The translations under genes and the position numbers were made by a program. Shown here piece after piece: positions 1 to 13,631 of a DNA stretch of 64,000 nucleotides (position 1 is its first letter; each line of letters starts with the position of its first letter). The DNA is from Prosopocoilus inquinatus (Eukaryota; Arthropoda; Insecta; Coleoptera; Lucanidae), in assembly GCA_036172665.1 (NCBI GenBank), contig CM069879.1, positions 21,863,924-21,927,923 of the forward strand, read 5' to 3'. Under the pieces are notes generated by a model that worked only from the letters and a program-made list of their open reading frames with translations, made no database searches and was not told the origin of the DNA.

Positions 1-1186
1 TGAGGTAGCAAAAGCAAAATCAATTACAACATCACATGATAACGGGAAATGAATACGTACAAAGGAACGCAGTTGTATTAAGCAACTGGTCTAAACTAAA
101 ATATCTCGAGATAACCTTGCATTTGTAGTTCAGTAAATGATGAAAGCAATGATGGCAACAGGAGACGCAGATGTTTCGGTTTTTTCAATACGCGCTGGTT
201 TTGACAATAAAGTGTACATATGATATGTGTCCTTAGCTGTCAACTGCAACTCCAAAGGCACTTTGAGTGTGGGAAGGCTGCATATGCTTTCGTGATTAAT
301 TTCTCCTCGTTCATTCCGCATCTTGCCGGGCGTTTTTGTGACATGTCGTTTCGCTAATATGACACACACGTGCTGCGAGCGCAAAAAGTCGCTCGCCGGT
401 AATTACCCGAGTGGACGTAACACGCCGTCCGTTCCGTTCCGCCCCAAAATACCCCGATTCGTTTTTAAATTAATCTTTCCCTCATGCTCGCCGGGCGGAC
501 GGGGCGGCGGCGACGCGGCGTTCGCAAATTATTAATAACTCAACAAAAATATCTCCCGAAACGAACGCCTATCCTCTTTCGGCGAATTACTATTTATAAA
601 CGACTTATGTGTGCCTACGCCGAACTTAATTACGTTTAATTTTTAATAAGGGAATTAGGGGACTTAGGTCCTTGCAGACTCGCCGGCGTGCGGGCGCAAC
701 TTTTTGAATGAACGGAAAGTTCCGGCGCGGCGGTGGAACGGGAAATAAAATTATAAAACAAGGAAAATTGCGTTGTCCCAAGTTTAATTACATCTCGTGT
801 TGGTAGAAACTGTTTTGACTTTTCTGTTAATAAGAAATTACTTCTGATATTATCATCTTCTTTTGTAAATTCTCTAATACTTATTTATTGATTGTGTGGA
901 AATGAATTTTGATTTCCGCCATCATCCATGAATCCAGAGATGGGCACTAGAAAATTAGTGGTGAGGAGGGCACCCCAGCCTTGTTAAATGACAGTTAAGA
1001 AGAATAACAGCGCTCTCTATGTCGGCGCTGTTATCTGAATTATCTACAACAATCGGAAGTAGTTGTACCTGTAGAGGAATACCTTCTTTGTCTTTGGAAT
1101 TTTCAATTGTGCTTAAAGTCAACTTCTAAAGAGGCGGTTTTTCTGTGTCTTCACCTTGAAGGCAAATGATGCGGTTGTTTAAAACT
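1..1186. other. Unique non-coding DNA
   Basis: No credible gene. Open frames here are short, overlap on both strands and match nothing I recognise. A 10 bp hairpin (ATAACAGCGC at 1004-1013, GCGCTGTTAT at 1025-1034) is the only clear local structure. The 300-760 stretch is more GC-rich than its surroundings and non-repetitive, so it could hold regulatory DNA, but nothing visible proves that. Confidence 0.5.
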
Positions 1187-1681
1187 GTGCGATCATCTTC
1201 CACCAGTTGTTTGCCAAGAAAGAAATCGTTTTTGATCCTCTTTGATTTTGGATTCACTGGTATCGAGTGGTGGTTTTGGGGTCTTGAGGAAGATTCGTAT
1301 GGCCCCTCTTAACATTAGCACCAACTTCACGGTCGATTCCTTCTGGATGTTGATGTTTAAGAGACCAGTTGTTTGTCAAGAGAATGAACTCCCTCTTTAA
1401 TTTTAGATTCAACGGTATCGAGTAGTGGTTTTGAGATTTTGAGGAAAATTCGAACGATTCCTGTTAACGTCAACACAAAGTATAAGATTGATTCCTCGCG
1501 GATGATGTTTAAGAGAGTACGACCATCTTCCATCAGTTGTTTGTAAAAGGGAGGAATAGTTGTTGATCTCCATTTTTGATTTTGGATTCACTGGTATCGA
1601 CTTTTGAGGTCTTGAGGATGATTTAAATGGCCCCTCTTAATGTCAACATCAAGTACAAGATCGATTCTTGTTGGATGTCCT
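1187..1681. repeat. Three diverged tandem copies of a ~165 bp unit
   Basis: The phrase accagttgtttg recurs at about 1202, 1364 and 1530. It is followed each time by gattcactggtatcgag-like text, then cttgaggaagatt-like text, then cccctcttaa-like text and gtcgattcctt-like text. Spacing is about 162-166 bp. The copies differ by substitutions and small deletions, so the array is old. No open frame persists through the units, so this reads as a small satellite-like array. Confidence 0.75.
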
Positions 1682-4188
1682 CCCTCTGGCAGGGTACGCT
1701 CACTCTTTAGAATTTCATTTATCTTGGAATTTGACTCTCAGATTCTCGATGTTGTCTGAAGGATCAATTTGGAGATGTGGTAGTCTTGGCCGCATGTATT
1801 ATAACTTTCCGCAAAAAAAAATTAAGAAATTTTCAGTTTAACATCGAAATTGTGCTGTGAGTAAGCGTTGCGTTGGTAATCTCCAAATCGAAAGAGGCAT
1901 TATAAATTCAAATGACTTCTAAAAACTACAATTTACGATTACAATAGTCATCACGCTTTTTAAATTAATTCCACCCGTCTACTCCCCATAAATAATTGAC
2001 AATAACTGAGGCATTAAATTATTTAAAAAAAAAGAATTGAATCAAAAAACAACTACACAATGCGGGTGTTTCGGTCGAGCCTCTTGGTTTTATTTTGATT
2101 TACGTTCCGGATAAGCGTGTTCGGTGGCTGTTTTGAGCCGCATTATGCGGGCAGTTAAGATGCGTACGTGCGCATCTAGTGGTCGGAGGGAAATGATTCG
2201 TCTTCTTCCTTTCGTGAAAGGCTCAGACAGATTTAAATACCTAATGAGAATAACACAAAAATTATACGACCTGTCGGAACGCATTTGCATACGAAATAAC
2301 GGCCGTACGTATGATATGTAAATGTGCGTCGCCGTAATCTTACCGAGAGTAATATTTTCGGTTCTATGGGGTGCCTTTGTTAGTATGTTAATGTTCGAGG
2401 AGAACGATTTCGAGTTTTTTTTTCCGGAGCGTAAAATTCAAAAGGTAGAGAAAAAGTTTTCAGTGCGGCGACACGAAAGCCATTTCGTTTTCAGGCGATA
2501 ACGTCGCAGTGTTATTATTTGTGGAGGGGAAGATTACGGAAACCCCAAAAAAAAAATCGGCCCGTTTTTATTTACAACGTGGATCACTTTGAAGTTGCGC
2601 TCCGCAAGCAAGCACGATTTACATGATTATAGTAATTTAGTAATTTAATTCAGGGCATTAGAATTAATTTTTAAAACGGCGCGGCGTGAATCGCTGCCGC
2701 ACGAAAATAAGTGCAATCAATTTGGAGTCATTCACGAAATTGAATAATTGATGGAATTAGTCTCTCCCACATTGACTTGTCGGCGCGCTCTGAAAGGAAA
2801 ATCTGGGCGTGCGTGTGTCGTGAATCGAGGGGACCGCACAAAATACTTTTCAAAATCTGCGAAGAGATGGCGGTTACAAAACGCATTGCTTTTTCGTTTA
2901 AAGCAGGTAATTTTAATTCCACATGAAATACTTGTAGGCGCGCTTTTTTTTGTTATTAAACACTTTGCAATAACCTTAATAGTATATAAGTCAGAGATAT
3001 GGTGCGTTTAAGAACTCACCAGTATCGTTAGTCCTTTCTCACACCTGTTTGTCTCCCTTCAATATGCAGAGGGGTGATAAGCAGCCGTTCATGTGGTTTA
3101 CGTGTAACAACCATGCAGTGTTTACGTCCGATGTTCAACAGTAACAATTGTTTCTACTCACCGGGGCTCTTCTGTCCCTTTCCATTATAAAGATAAGTCA
3201 CAGGTGGATACTAGCATACCTTGCATCCTATGCATACGCCCTCAGGATCATTGGTATAACCGTCTCCTACAAGTGCCTCTAGCACTTCGACCGAACATGG
3301 ATATGCACCAAGTCATGGACGTTCTTGGGAAGCACAGTACCTTGCGGTCAAAGTCAGGTTTTTCCGTATCCGAGTTATTTTGTTTCCATCGGTGTTGAAT
3401 TCTGAAGGTAAGTATTCACAGGCTCGCATCGCATCGCATCGCATCGCACGCATCGTAGGCATCACAAGAATCGCAGCACTGCATTTGGAGTGACTTCGGA
3501 AATGTGATCACTGCGATACGGTCTTGTTAAGGCAGTGTCATATAAAATTAAAGAAAGTAATATACGTTTTCTTCTCGTTGCGTTGCGTTCGCCAAATTCA
3601 ATCCGTTAAAAATGTTTACTGCACTGGTAGGAGTAATAGCATGCATATGAACCTTTACGCAAACGGGGTAACTTGACCGTTGGCCCCAACCGTACAGACA
3701 ATTACTTGCTACTTTATCGCTTTATGAGATCCATCGGTGATTTGGTTTATGATTAGTTCGAATATACAATTTTCTGCTACGATAAAACGTAAAAGCACAC
3801 TTTAATTTATCCAGCCGATTAATTTCTAAGCCGGCGTGAATAACCTAGGCTTGCCGTTGTTTGATTGTTATATTACAATCGCATGTAGGTATCGGAGTTT
3901 GCACACACAAGGTCAGCTAAAAAACGCGCTTGAAAATATTTAAATAGTTTGCGCTATAAATAAACGGGAAGCACTGCAGACGGCGAGCTTATGCGCAAGT
4001 TTGCATGTGGGGCGTCTAACGTTTCCAAGTCGGTGCCGTGACATGTTTACAAATATTGTATTACGACGCCGTAAATACGTAATAAATAATATTTCCTGCG
4101 TCATATTAATGGCTGCTGCAGGTGTACTGGAAATGATTCGCAGTGATTTGGATTGATTGCTTTATGTTGGGGCTATATTTGCGTTAAC
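1682..4188. other. Unique non-coding DNA
   Basis: Nothing gene-like is supported. Short antiparallel open frames at 2.1-2.3 and 2.7-3.0 kb are shadows of one another. The only structured tract is the microsatellite near 3.43 kb, listed separately. Confidence 0.5.
3425..3457. repeat. (CGCAT)n microsatellite
   Basis: The pentamer CGCAT is repeated about five times, then decays through an imperfect unit (gcacgcatcg). Confidence 0.85.
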
Positions 4189-4565
4189 GGGGTCTATTCT
4201 GTAACATTGATACGTCTCAATTATCGCTAAGCATCAAGTGACCTTGCAAAATCGATATTCTGTAAACAGTTTCGTAACAACTTGCAATCCCTACCAAGTG
4301 TAAAATCAAATTAATATGCATCTCTGCAATTGGCGGTCGGCAATCGACTTGAATTGTTATGATATCGTATCAAGTTTTCTTCAATTATTGAAGACTATAT
4401 CAATTAATGTGCACATCAATGTTATAGAATACCTCTGAATATGCATCTCTCTTCAATTGCCGGTCGGCAATTCACTTGAATTGTTATAAAATCTAACAAG
4501 TTCTCTTCAATTATTGAAGATCATATCAATTGATATGCATATCAATGTTACAGGATAGCCCTGGA
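4189..4565. mobile_element. Non-autonomous TIR element holding two ~124 bp tandem monomers
   Basis: The left end (tattctgtaacattgata) is the inverted match of the right end (atcaatgttacaggata) at 4540-4560. Between them lie two head-to-tail monomers (about 4314-4435 and 4438-4560). Each begins atatgcatctct, continues with cggtcggcaat and has the palindrome cttcaattattgaag near its end. A third monomer with the same terminus lies inverted at 35.9 kb. No coding capacity is seen. MITEs carrying satellite-like central repeats are known in animals; the superfamily here is not clear. Confidence 0.65.
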
Positions 4566-6119
4566 CGTCTAATGGACTGGAGCGTATGGATTAATGTAAA
4601 TAATGACTAACTAACCAACATTTACTCATAGCGTATGTCTTTCGCGTGAAGTTTCTCTAATGTGTTAAAAAACACACTTATTGCCTAACGCTTAGTACCT
4701 TTCATAATGCCGTTATAAAATAAGTTCCTTAATCTGTAGCTATACTTACGTTAATGTCAAACTAAGGTTACAGATTTGGTTAGGCGTCACATTAGACACA
4801 GATGTAGCCCCAGCTTTACAAGAATGAAATCAGTATATAAAAAGTTAAACAGTTAAATCAGTGTCGATCAAAAAGTTATATGTATTTTTTAACTAACTAT
4901 TTTGTTGTTGTTCTAATAATATTCCAAAAAAATGAGTTTTATAACCACAGAAACAAACGGATTGTGGCGTTTAGTACCGTTACAGAGGCTGTAGTAGCTT
5001 CACAAGACGAAGTTGAACGAATGGCGAATTCTCCAAGTCCAACCTAGACGAGAATGTTCAAAAAAGGTTTGGATATAAATTTTTGATATTTTCCAAAGAC
5101 AAAAACACACAGTCGTTAACTTAAGATGGAGACCAGACGAGAAGGTGCTGAGAGGAGGACTTACTAAAATTGCCATTAAAAATTTTCCTTATAATTTTCA
5201 ACACTGTGACTCCGCTTCGGCATTTTTTTAACATTTCATAAAATTATCGACGTAAATAATTCAGGTTAAATAAATATCACCTGCGTTGCCTTGTTCTACA
5301 TACAGTTTTTCCGAGGCAGTCGCTAAATGAATTAAATTTTAAATTAACAAAACAACAGTTTTTGTTTAATTTTAGACTTCAGGCATTTATTTTACATACA
5401 AGTTAAAGACATTTTCGAGAGATATTGAGAATAGGGAACAGTAAATTCTAATACGTCATAGTTCCCCCAAATGAGAAACATTAGGCTATAGACACAATGC
5501 TTACGATTAATATAAAAAAAAACAGTGAAATCTCTTGTCCTCCTGTTTATGCAGGGTGTTAAGTGCAAAGGTTTAACCATAGAACATCGACAGCAAAACA
5601 CGAGAAAAGTACAAAAAATTCGTATAACAAAAAGAAAATTCTTTTAGGGTTATCGCACACATAGCGCGGCGAACCGCGGCGCAGAAAATTTCTTTTGCGT
5701 ATTCTTATGAGAGTGCGCACACTTATGCGAAGCGCGGCGAAGCTACCCAACGTATCCAAGTACAGCTAAAAAAAAGTCGCCATTCTTCGCCGCGCTGTAA
5801 TGTGCCACAATCTTTAACCATCCCTTATTCTTCTTCAGGACAAACGCAGATACTGTCGACTGAGTGCTGAATACACTCCTCTGAAATACTGTTCTCTCCC
5901 TGTTCGCGAATTGTAGCATTTTGATAAGTAAGTAATAATACTTTTTAGATAGTAATCATAATTAGCTTTAAGTAGTTCAATCACTTTTCACAAACTAAAC
6001 CGTTGATCCCAAAGAATACGGAGTAATAAATTGTGTTTCATAATCATAAATAATGAAGCAAATTCTTTACTCTCTTTATTCTCTACCTCCACTACTGCAT
6101 AGGTTATTGAATTTTACAC
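4566..6119. other. Unique AT-rich DNA
   Basis: No gene or clear repeat seen. Short open frames on the minus strand at 5.4-5.8 kb overlap one another and show no recognisable domain. Confidence 0.45.
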
Positions 6120-6279
6120 TTGCAAGTATCTTGATATACTGCAGATACTCTTTTTGTATCTGTATCTGTATCTAGATATTTTCCGGGAAAAGTATCTGTA
6201 TCTGCATCTAGATACATATTTGTGAAAGTATCTGCATCTGCATGTAGATACTATTAGAAATGCATCTTTAACAACACTG
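6120..6279. repeat. TATCTG-rich tract, probable decayed hAT-type end
   Basis: Reiterated GTATCTGTATCT and TATCTGCATCTAG motifs surround ttttccgggaaaagtatc. The tract ends in gatgcatctttaacaacactg, whose reverse complement begins CAGTGTTG, a typical hAT terminus form. I see no partner left end, so this is at best one end of a non-autonomous element. Confidence 0.4.
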
Positions 6280-6650
6280 GATATAATTCAAAACTATGTA
6301 TACTAGATTAAACCAGTTTTATTTTTCAATATAACATCCTTAAGAACTACACATTTATTCCTGCCTCGTACATTGTCAACTGGAATATACACTGTGTTGA
6401 ATCGTTTTTCAGACATAAGGTGCTTTCTTTCGCTCACAAAATCGTGATCCAAACGTGTTTTGATTCAAAAACAGACATTCTTTTCTTTGAATCTCTCTAT
6501 TTTTAAAACTTGTTTGGATTGAATTACGGTTATTTACAAATGAACTGTCAATCAAAAATTCAAGTCAGGTGTTTTGATGCCCCCAACTATGAAATTCAGG
6601 TTCAAACTATTCGAAACACGATTCAAACTATTAAGTGAATGAAAGCACTT
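6280..6650. other. Unique AT-rich DNA
   Basis: Nothing recognised between the TATCTG tract and the foldback element. Confidence 0.4.
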
Positions 6651-7278
6651 ATAGCAACATAGCATGTAAAACTAAATAAATACAATAAATAATATGCAAT
6701 TATTTACTCTCTTGTAACTTTTACAGCAAAATGGCAAAGGAAAATATTGTTCGGATTATTAGAATGTACGTAATATCATATTTAGAACTTTAAATTTCGC
6801 AACCATTTCCTTTTAAAATGGTAAAAGTCTTCTGAAAAATGCACTTAATGTACTAACAAGTTAGCTATGACCGACAAATATTTAGATATTTGTATACTTC
6901 AATTTTTGCACTTAGAAAAGTTTGATTTCTTTTGCCATTTCGTAATCCTTGTAATGGAGTTTCGTAATACCCCGTTACGGAGTATTTTAACACTTCGTTA
7001 CTCTCCGAAGTAGTACAAAAATTGTAAATTTTGAAGTTGTCACTTTCTACAAGTACTTACATATTTTTCGGTCATAGCTACCTTGTTAGTAAACTGAGTG
7101 CATTTTTCAGAAGATTTTTGCCATTTTAAAAGAAACTGGCTGAGATATTTAAAGTTTTAAATATTATATTAGGTGCATTTTAATATTCCGAACAATATTT
7201 TCCTTTGCCGTTTTATTCTAAAATTTACAAGAGAGCCAATAACTGCAAGTATTAGTTTTACAAGGTACTTTGCTATGT
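6651..7278. mobile_element. Foldback element with ~240 bp diverged inverted arms
   Basis: The left arm (about 6651-6895) and right arm (about 7050-7278) are imperfect inverted copies. Shared landmarks include ggcaaaggaaaatattgttc (right arm in reverse complement), tcttctgaaaaatgcact and agctatgaccga. The ~155 bp centre is AT-rich and non-coding. Divergence between arms suggests an old insertion. No target duplication could be assigned. Confidence 0.65.
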
Positions 7279-10237
7279 CTGAAATTTAACACATTGTATA
7301 TATCCATTTAAATCACCGACCGGTACATAAACAATGAATAAATAATGCACTATTTAATTTCATTAAAAATTTGGTTTGCACGATCGATAGCTAATCAAAT
7401 TACATTTAAGTTGAAGAACTTTGCTATAAACAAAAGTAATTCCTCATTGTTTATACCTTGATGTAATATTCGCACATTCACAGTCATATAAAACCTTTTT
7501 TTAAATTTCGCACTCAGTTTTGCTTTTATATAGTATGTATAGACGTATATTGCTCTCTGAAATGTTTTGAGAATACTTCCCAACGTTTATTGAACACGTT
7601 TAGAAACCAAGACGAATCTTCAAGAAGTTCGAAGGTACATACGAGATGATATTACAAACCTCCCCCATCTTACTTTTGGCTTCAGGGTATAACAAAATAA
7701 TATTTCCAAACTTCACTCTACTTGTTAAAAAGAAACATTATATTATAAATTATAGGAGTATTTCAAAATAATTCAGTTTATTTATAAATTAAAGCCTTAT
7801 AAATTTATTTACCAAATAATATCCTTGGAAACCATTACAGTAGTTTAGTAGTTTCCAAGTATATTAAGCAGTAGATAATTTATGAGAAAGTAAAAAGGTC
7901 GGGCTAAAGAGTAATAAATTTGTTCATAGTCATTCGACAGGAATTCGAGCGTCAGGAACTTACAGAATCATTCAATAATAAAAATAAATAAGCCATATCT
8001 TTTTGTTAAAAATGTTTGCAAAAGTTCGCTGCAGTACTAGTTATTGCGACGTCAAAAAAACGCTTTTATGGGCCTCTCGACTTTGGCAAAGGTCACTGCC
8101 CGATTGCACTTGTTTTTCGTTCCAATAAAATTTCCTTTTCTTGACCTTCCTCAAAGATATAGACGTATGATTATTTAATTTACTCGTTCAAATTAAGGCA
8201 GAACGCGAAAGTGCGTGATCTCCAACTTCTAAGGCTCCTGTCCACCTGTCTCTTGTACATTTTTTTGTGGTGTTTACCCAACGGGATCATATCGCAGCAC
8301 ATCTTTCCATTCTTTATTCATCATGCAACTTTCAGGACGTGATAGATTCATTGACGAGGAAAATTTGTTTGTATGCCGCGAGTACTGTTTTCTGCTTGTA
8401 ATTTTTTTCTCAAGTCGGAAACAAAAAGAAAATCCGGATCAAGGTATTCTGAAAATCTTTACATAACTTCTGCAAGCTTGAATATGACTTTCAATTTAAA
8501 AGTAAGTGTAATAACATACAGTATGTTCTAATCAAAAAAAACGGTGCGTTGCTTTGTATTTTGGAATTTTAGGTTCTGATGTACAGTTGGTTTTCTATAA
8601 TGCGAATCATCAGTCCTGGATAATCGATTACATTGCACTAACTAACACTGACATCAGGCTTCAGTTTTAAGTGTTAACCCCGATTCATAGATCAGAATTT
8701 TGCTTCAGAATATCGGAATGCAAAATGTTTTTGCAGAAATTAATTGCATCGATTGTGCCACCGCAAATAATTTCATCTTCGTGCTTATAATTTGGCGCAC
8801 TGCATTTCCGCAGATGCCAGACTGGAATTTCTCTTTCATTCGGTGATGCCGTGTTTATTAACTTTGTTTAATTAGCTGCTTTGAAACAGAACGGGGTTAC
8901 ATATAACTGCACTCTCTACATTGTTGCGGTGATTAATCTCTTTGTCCATGTCGCACTCTCGTGTTGAACAAACTTCGACAATTCCAAAATGCGCAAACGT
9001 TGTATTCATTACTGAATGCATGCAGATGATTTTTGGTTTTTCTAAATATGTGCACTTCTCTTCTGCAATTAAAAAAAGGAAAAACATGTTTCTAGTAAAC
9101 ACCGCGCTATTATTTGTAGGTGTTGTATAAAGTATTTAACTTATTATTTCTGTGGAAACTATAAATCGCGTGTTCCAAACTGGAAGTTACAATTCAATCT
9201 TAATGAAACCGAAAAAAGAAGAAATATGGCCGGACTTTTCTTGATAAATCGCCTGACTTTCGTACTGATTACTGGAGACCTGGCCACAAAGGACCGTTGA
9301 AAGTAAGATATTGGGTAGATTTGTCCGGAATTGCGGGGTATTTATCAATGAAAATTTTTACGAGCGCGCCAAATGAACCGGAATGCTGATATATATATAT
9401 TGGTTTTGCAAATCCAAATATTTACCGTCATATTCCTGCAAGCGTATTCCTGACGTGTTTATTTGGAGAGGGCGAGCGTCATCCCCGCGATGCAGGAGGA
9501 GCAAATTTATTTATGTACCGCGTTCGGGGTTATCAGCGAAGAGCATAAAACACGCCTTTGATATGTCGTCGTTTGGAAATTTTTAATCGATGTTTTTATT
9601 ACGCCATTAAACTTATCTAAATGTTATTTTGCTATCGGGGATTCTGATATAGGAGATCATTTACAGTGGCGCGCATAAATTAATACTGTACTTCTTTACC
9701 TTCACACTTTCTCAAAAAAAAAAAAAGATATTTTACAAATAATAAAATATTAAATTTAACCTTTGCTAGTTTGGTTCAAGACCAAACAAATATAACATTT
9801 TGACCTTAGTTACAATTACGTACGACTATGTGGAAATAATATTGCCTGACTTTAGAGAGTAAATAAGGGAAATGTCATGCGTGGGCTGCAGGAAAATAAT
9901 TAAAAAGGAAAACGTTTTTGTTTTGTTTTTTTTTTCACGCGAATTACTTCTGCAACTTTCCTTCGCATAAAAATTCATACGTGTAAATACAGTAGAACCC
10001 CGATCATTCGAGACAGAGTTGTAATAATTGTTCGTTCTTATCGTTTGCTTGAACATATCTTCATTTTAATATATTTCAAAGGGAATTTCTGTTTCTTTTA
10101 TTATTGTACACTTCTACTGTTCGCAATAAAGCTTCCAAATTACTTCAGATATGTTTAATTTAATTTCAAAGCACAAGATACAAAACTGACAGAAAATATT
10201 TGCATATCAATTATTTTTTCATCAACGTATGCGTATA
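7279..10237. other. Unique AT-rich DNA
   Basis: About 3 kb without a recognisable gene or repeat. Open frames are all under 80 codons, AT-driven and often mirrored on the other strand (for example 8.87-9.13 kb). Confidence 0.45.
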
Positions 10238-11564
10238 CAGGATGTTCATGGGAAGCCGCTACAATAGCTAACTCTTTTATTTGTATTTTTACGAAGTAAC
10301 TTAAATTAGAAAAGTTTTAGGACTTCTCCTCCTCGTTTTTATGGTACTTTCGGAAAAACAAATGACAATCAGGTTTTCGAGATTTTCAATTGTTTTCAAC
10401 TTTTCTAAATTGAATGTTAGGTTTTTTATCATTGTATCGCGTTCAGGATGTCAAATTAATGATGCCTCTAAAATATCATCTCCCAAAGCCTACTATTTTA
10501 TAAATGATTTAGTAACAATCTCGGTGTTCACGGGAAATAGCTACAATAGCTAACTTTTTTATATGAAGTTTCACGAAGTAGCTTAAATTAGAAAAGTTTC
10601 AGGACCTTCCCTGCTCGATTTTATGGTACATTTGGAAAAACAAATGACTATCAGGTTTTTGAGATTTTCAATTGTTTTCAACTTTGTTAAATGGAACATT
10701 ACGTTTTTTTAACTTGAAATCGCATTCAGGATGTCAAATTAAGTATGTCTGTGAAATAATATCTCTAAAAACAGAATATTTCATAAATACTTCAGTTTTG
10801 ATATTCGCGGGAAGAAGTGTATCGTTACGATAGTCTTTTAATTCACGAATACAATATGGTGCGTGTTGAAACAAGAGAATAAAGGAAGTGTATTCAAACT
10901 GTCAGACCTTTGTGAACTGTCATGATTCAAAATTTGTTTAAATTTAGTTCAAACTAAAAACCCTTGGGTCCAAATATTGAAAGCGCGACATGTTAAAGGT
11001 CTAATACCATTATTTACCAAATAATTTATAAAATAGTAGGCTTAGGAGGGGAATATTTTAGAGATATACTTCATTTGACATCCTGAACACGATACGCTAA
11101 TAAAAAATATACTGTTCCATTAAAAAAAGTTGAAAGCAACTGAAAATCTCGAACTTCTGATAGTCATTTGTTTCTCCGAGGGTACCATAAAATCAAGCAG
11201 GGAAGGTCCTGAATTAAGCTACTTCGTAAAATTTCAAATAAAAAAGTTAGCTATTGTAGCCATTTCCCGTGAACACCAAGATTTTGTTACTAAATCATTT
11301 CTAAAATAGTAGGCTTTGGGAGATGATATTTTATAGACATAATTAATTTGACATCCTGAACGCGATGCCATGATAAAAGATCTAACATTCTATTTAAAAA
11401 AGTTGAAAACAATTGAAAATCTCGAAAACTTGATTGTAATTTGTTTTTTTGAAAGTACCATAAAACCGAAGAGGAAAGGTCCTAAAACTTTCCTAATTTA
11501 AGTTACTTCATAAAAATACAAATAAGAGAGTTAGCTATTGTAGCGGCTTCCCATGAACACCCTG
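10238..11564. mobile_element. Large foldback element with tandemly iterated arms, CAGGRTG termini
   Basis: The element starts caggatgttcatgggaagcc and ends with the inverted counterpart (ggcttcccatgaacaccctg). It is flanked on both sides by TATA (10234-10237 and 11565-11568). Each arm holds two head-to-tail ~280 bp subunits: 10238-10520 and 10521-about 10810 on the left, about 11000-11275 and 11276-11564 inverted on the right. Each subunit opens with ...gttcaYgggaa and contains gctacaatagctaac. The ~190 bp centre has no gene. It is non-autonomous, and the mobilising transposase is not identified. Confidence 0.8.
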
Positions 11565-11568
11565 TATA

Positions 11569-13631
11569 TGGTTACCAATTTAATTTAGACGTTATTAAAT
11601 TGTATACTTATATTAATAATTATGATTTAATTTAGGTTTTAAATTTTCGGTTTCTTACAATGCTCCCATTAGCCTTGCCATATCCATTATTACAGAATAG
11701 AATTATAACATAAATATACACTGATGAAGGAACAAACGAGTTTATTTGAAGAACTCTCAATAAAATAACAGCGGTAAAGGGAGAAGCAGAAAGAATCAAC
11801 TTTTAATCAATAGAATTAATAAAATGGAGGTTGGAAATTGTATGTTACGTTTTGCGTTCGAAGCACAACTCCTCTTAATTATGTACCCCCAAATACCTGG
11901 AGCGTATAAAAATTACAGAAGGGAAACATAAAACTTCCACGGCACAGTTAGCGCGCTATTAATTAGCGTTATAAATCCCACAATAAAATATAGAATAACC
12001 ACACGAGGAAACTAAGTACGAAAACACAGTAATTACAGTGGCGACGCGATATTAATCCTTCACTATTTTTATTGTGGCGTGCAAGGAATAATTACGGTCG
12101 AACAAAGAGACCTCAGGACTTTCACTAAAAATAGGTTACGCTAGGCTATTTACATGCATATTGCTTTCGCAGTGAATGCATTAATAAAGTTACGATTTGT
12201 ATGCGGTACATTGTGAATTTTATGCCCAGTATTGGGATGAATTAAAGCATGAAGTAAACTCTAAATTTCCTCAATTTCAGATCAAGGAGCTCTGCTGTTT
12301 TTCTTTTCAGCTCAATTTTTAAGTGTACTTAATGAAGATTGGAAGGATCAAGAACTATTTTGTTTTCTTGATGCTTTGGTAATTAGACGTATAGCTCCTT
12401 GTTAATTGATTAATTTCAATTACGTGTGAGTTAGCAAGATGGATGGGATGGGAACACTTCAAGTGTCAAGAGCAGTTATGCAATAATTCGAGTGAGCATT
12501 TACAAACTTTTCGTAAAGACCTGCCTGCAGGTAATGTTTAATTAAGTAATTAATTGTTTCCACGTGTACCAATTTACGTTTGAATTTTCATTGAAGAGAG
12601 CGCAAGGTGTAAGTATATTAAAAGTGTGATATGACTGTGTCACTCTGTTTATTAAAGAGAAAATTGTTGTTTCGCTGCATAATATTCAGTGGTATGCGAT
12701 TAATATAAGCTAGCACATAGAAAATGAGTTCGCAGTCAATATTGCGTGATGACGTTGTCGACAATGACATACCCCTAAATTAGAATTTCACAGCAGCGCG
12801 CAAAATAATAAACGCCTTTCATTCGGCGTCCGTCCCTTTTATAAATTGACCAAAACACGTAGGAATTTCACAATTTGCGCTAAAACTGAGGTGCAGTATT
12901 AAAAATTTTTAATCAAGCTTGCGCGCCGGACGTCCGTGCAGCATTCCAGCGCGCGATATATACGGTTATTGCAATAAACAAAAATAACGGACGACGTTAC
13001 AACGTCACGTCCGCGAAGAGATTGCAAAAATGTTGCAAGACACCGTGGAAAGGGGGCATACCGATGTTCCGGCTGCAATTTCACTTATTTCACGGGAAAA
13101 TGCCCCCCGTCCTCTCCGAACAATAACTGTTCCTTCCTCACCGCCACCACCTCCGCCCTTTCGACAAATGGAATCTTCGGCTAAAAGGAAGAAAGAAGCC
13201 TCGCCGCCGACCAAAATACATCGCAACTTGAAACTTTAATAATTTTATATAAACATCACGTTTTCAAAGTTTCGCTTGGGAAGACCCGTCGTAATTTGAA
13301 ATTTTTTCTTCAAAAGACTAATATGATTCTTCTTTATTCTAATGCCAAACTAAATGAGATACTCTCCAATCCAATCGTTTGAAGATATCAGTAGTAGAGC
13401 TAGCGGGATCTTGGGACAGTTTGACCTTGGAAAAAATTGCGGATGACATGTGTCCATCCGAAGTGACCGTCGTTAATAGTCATTCCCTATGTTAGGGGGT
13501 GGTTTAAGAGGTGGAGAGTTTTCTGCTCGCTATTTACTCCTCCAGTAGTTAACCTCCATGGCTGCAGCAGCTATATGAAATTAGCTGTCATTTATTTTTA
13601 CGAAACTACCAAAACGTTATTAGAGTAATAA
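11569..13631. other. Unique non-coding DNA
   Basis: No gene supported. The 12.9-13.24 kb part is GC-richer and has antiparallel short open frames with proline-rich or glycine-rich low-complexity translations, typical of spurious frames. Confidence 0.45.

Noticed and set aside
1004..1034. Transcription terminator hairpin
   Set aside because: A bacterial-style terminator makes no sense here and no T-tract follows; kept only as a local hairpin.
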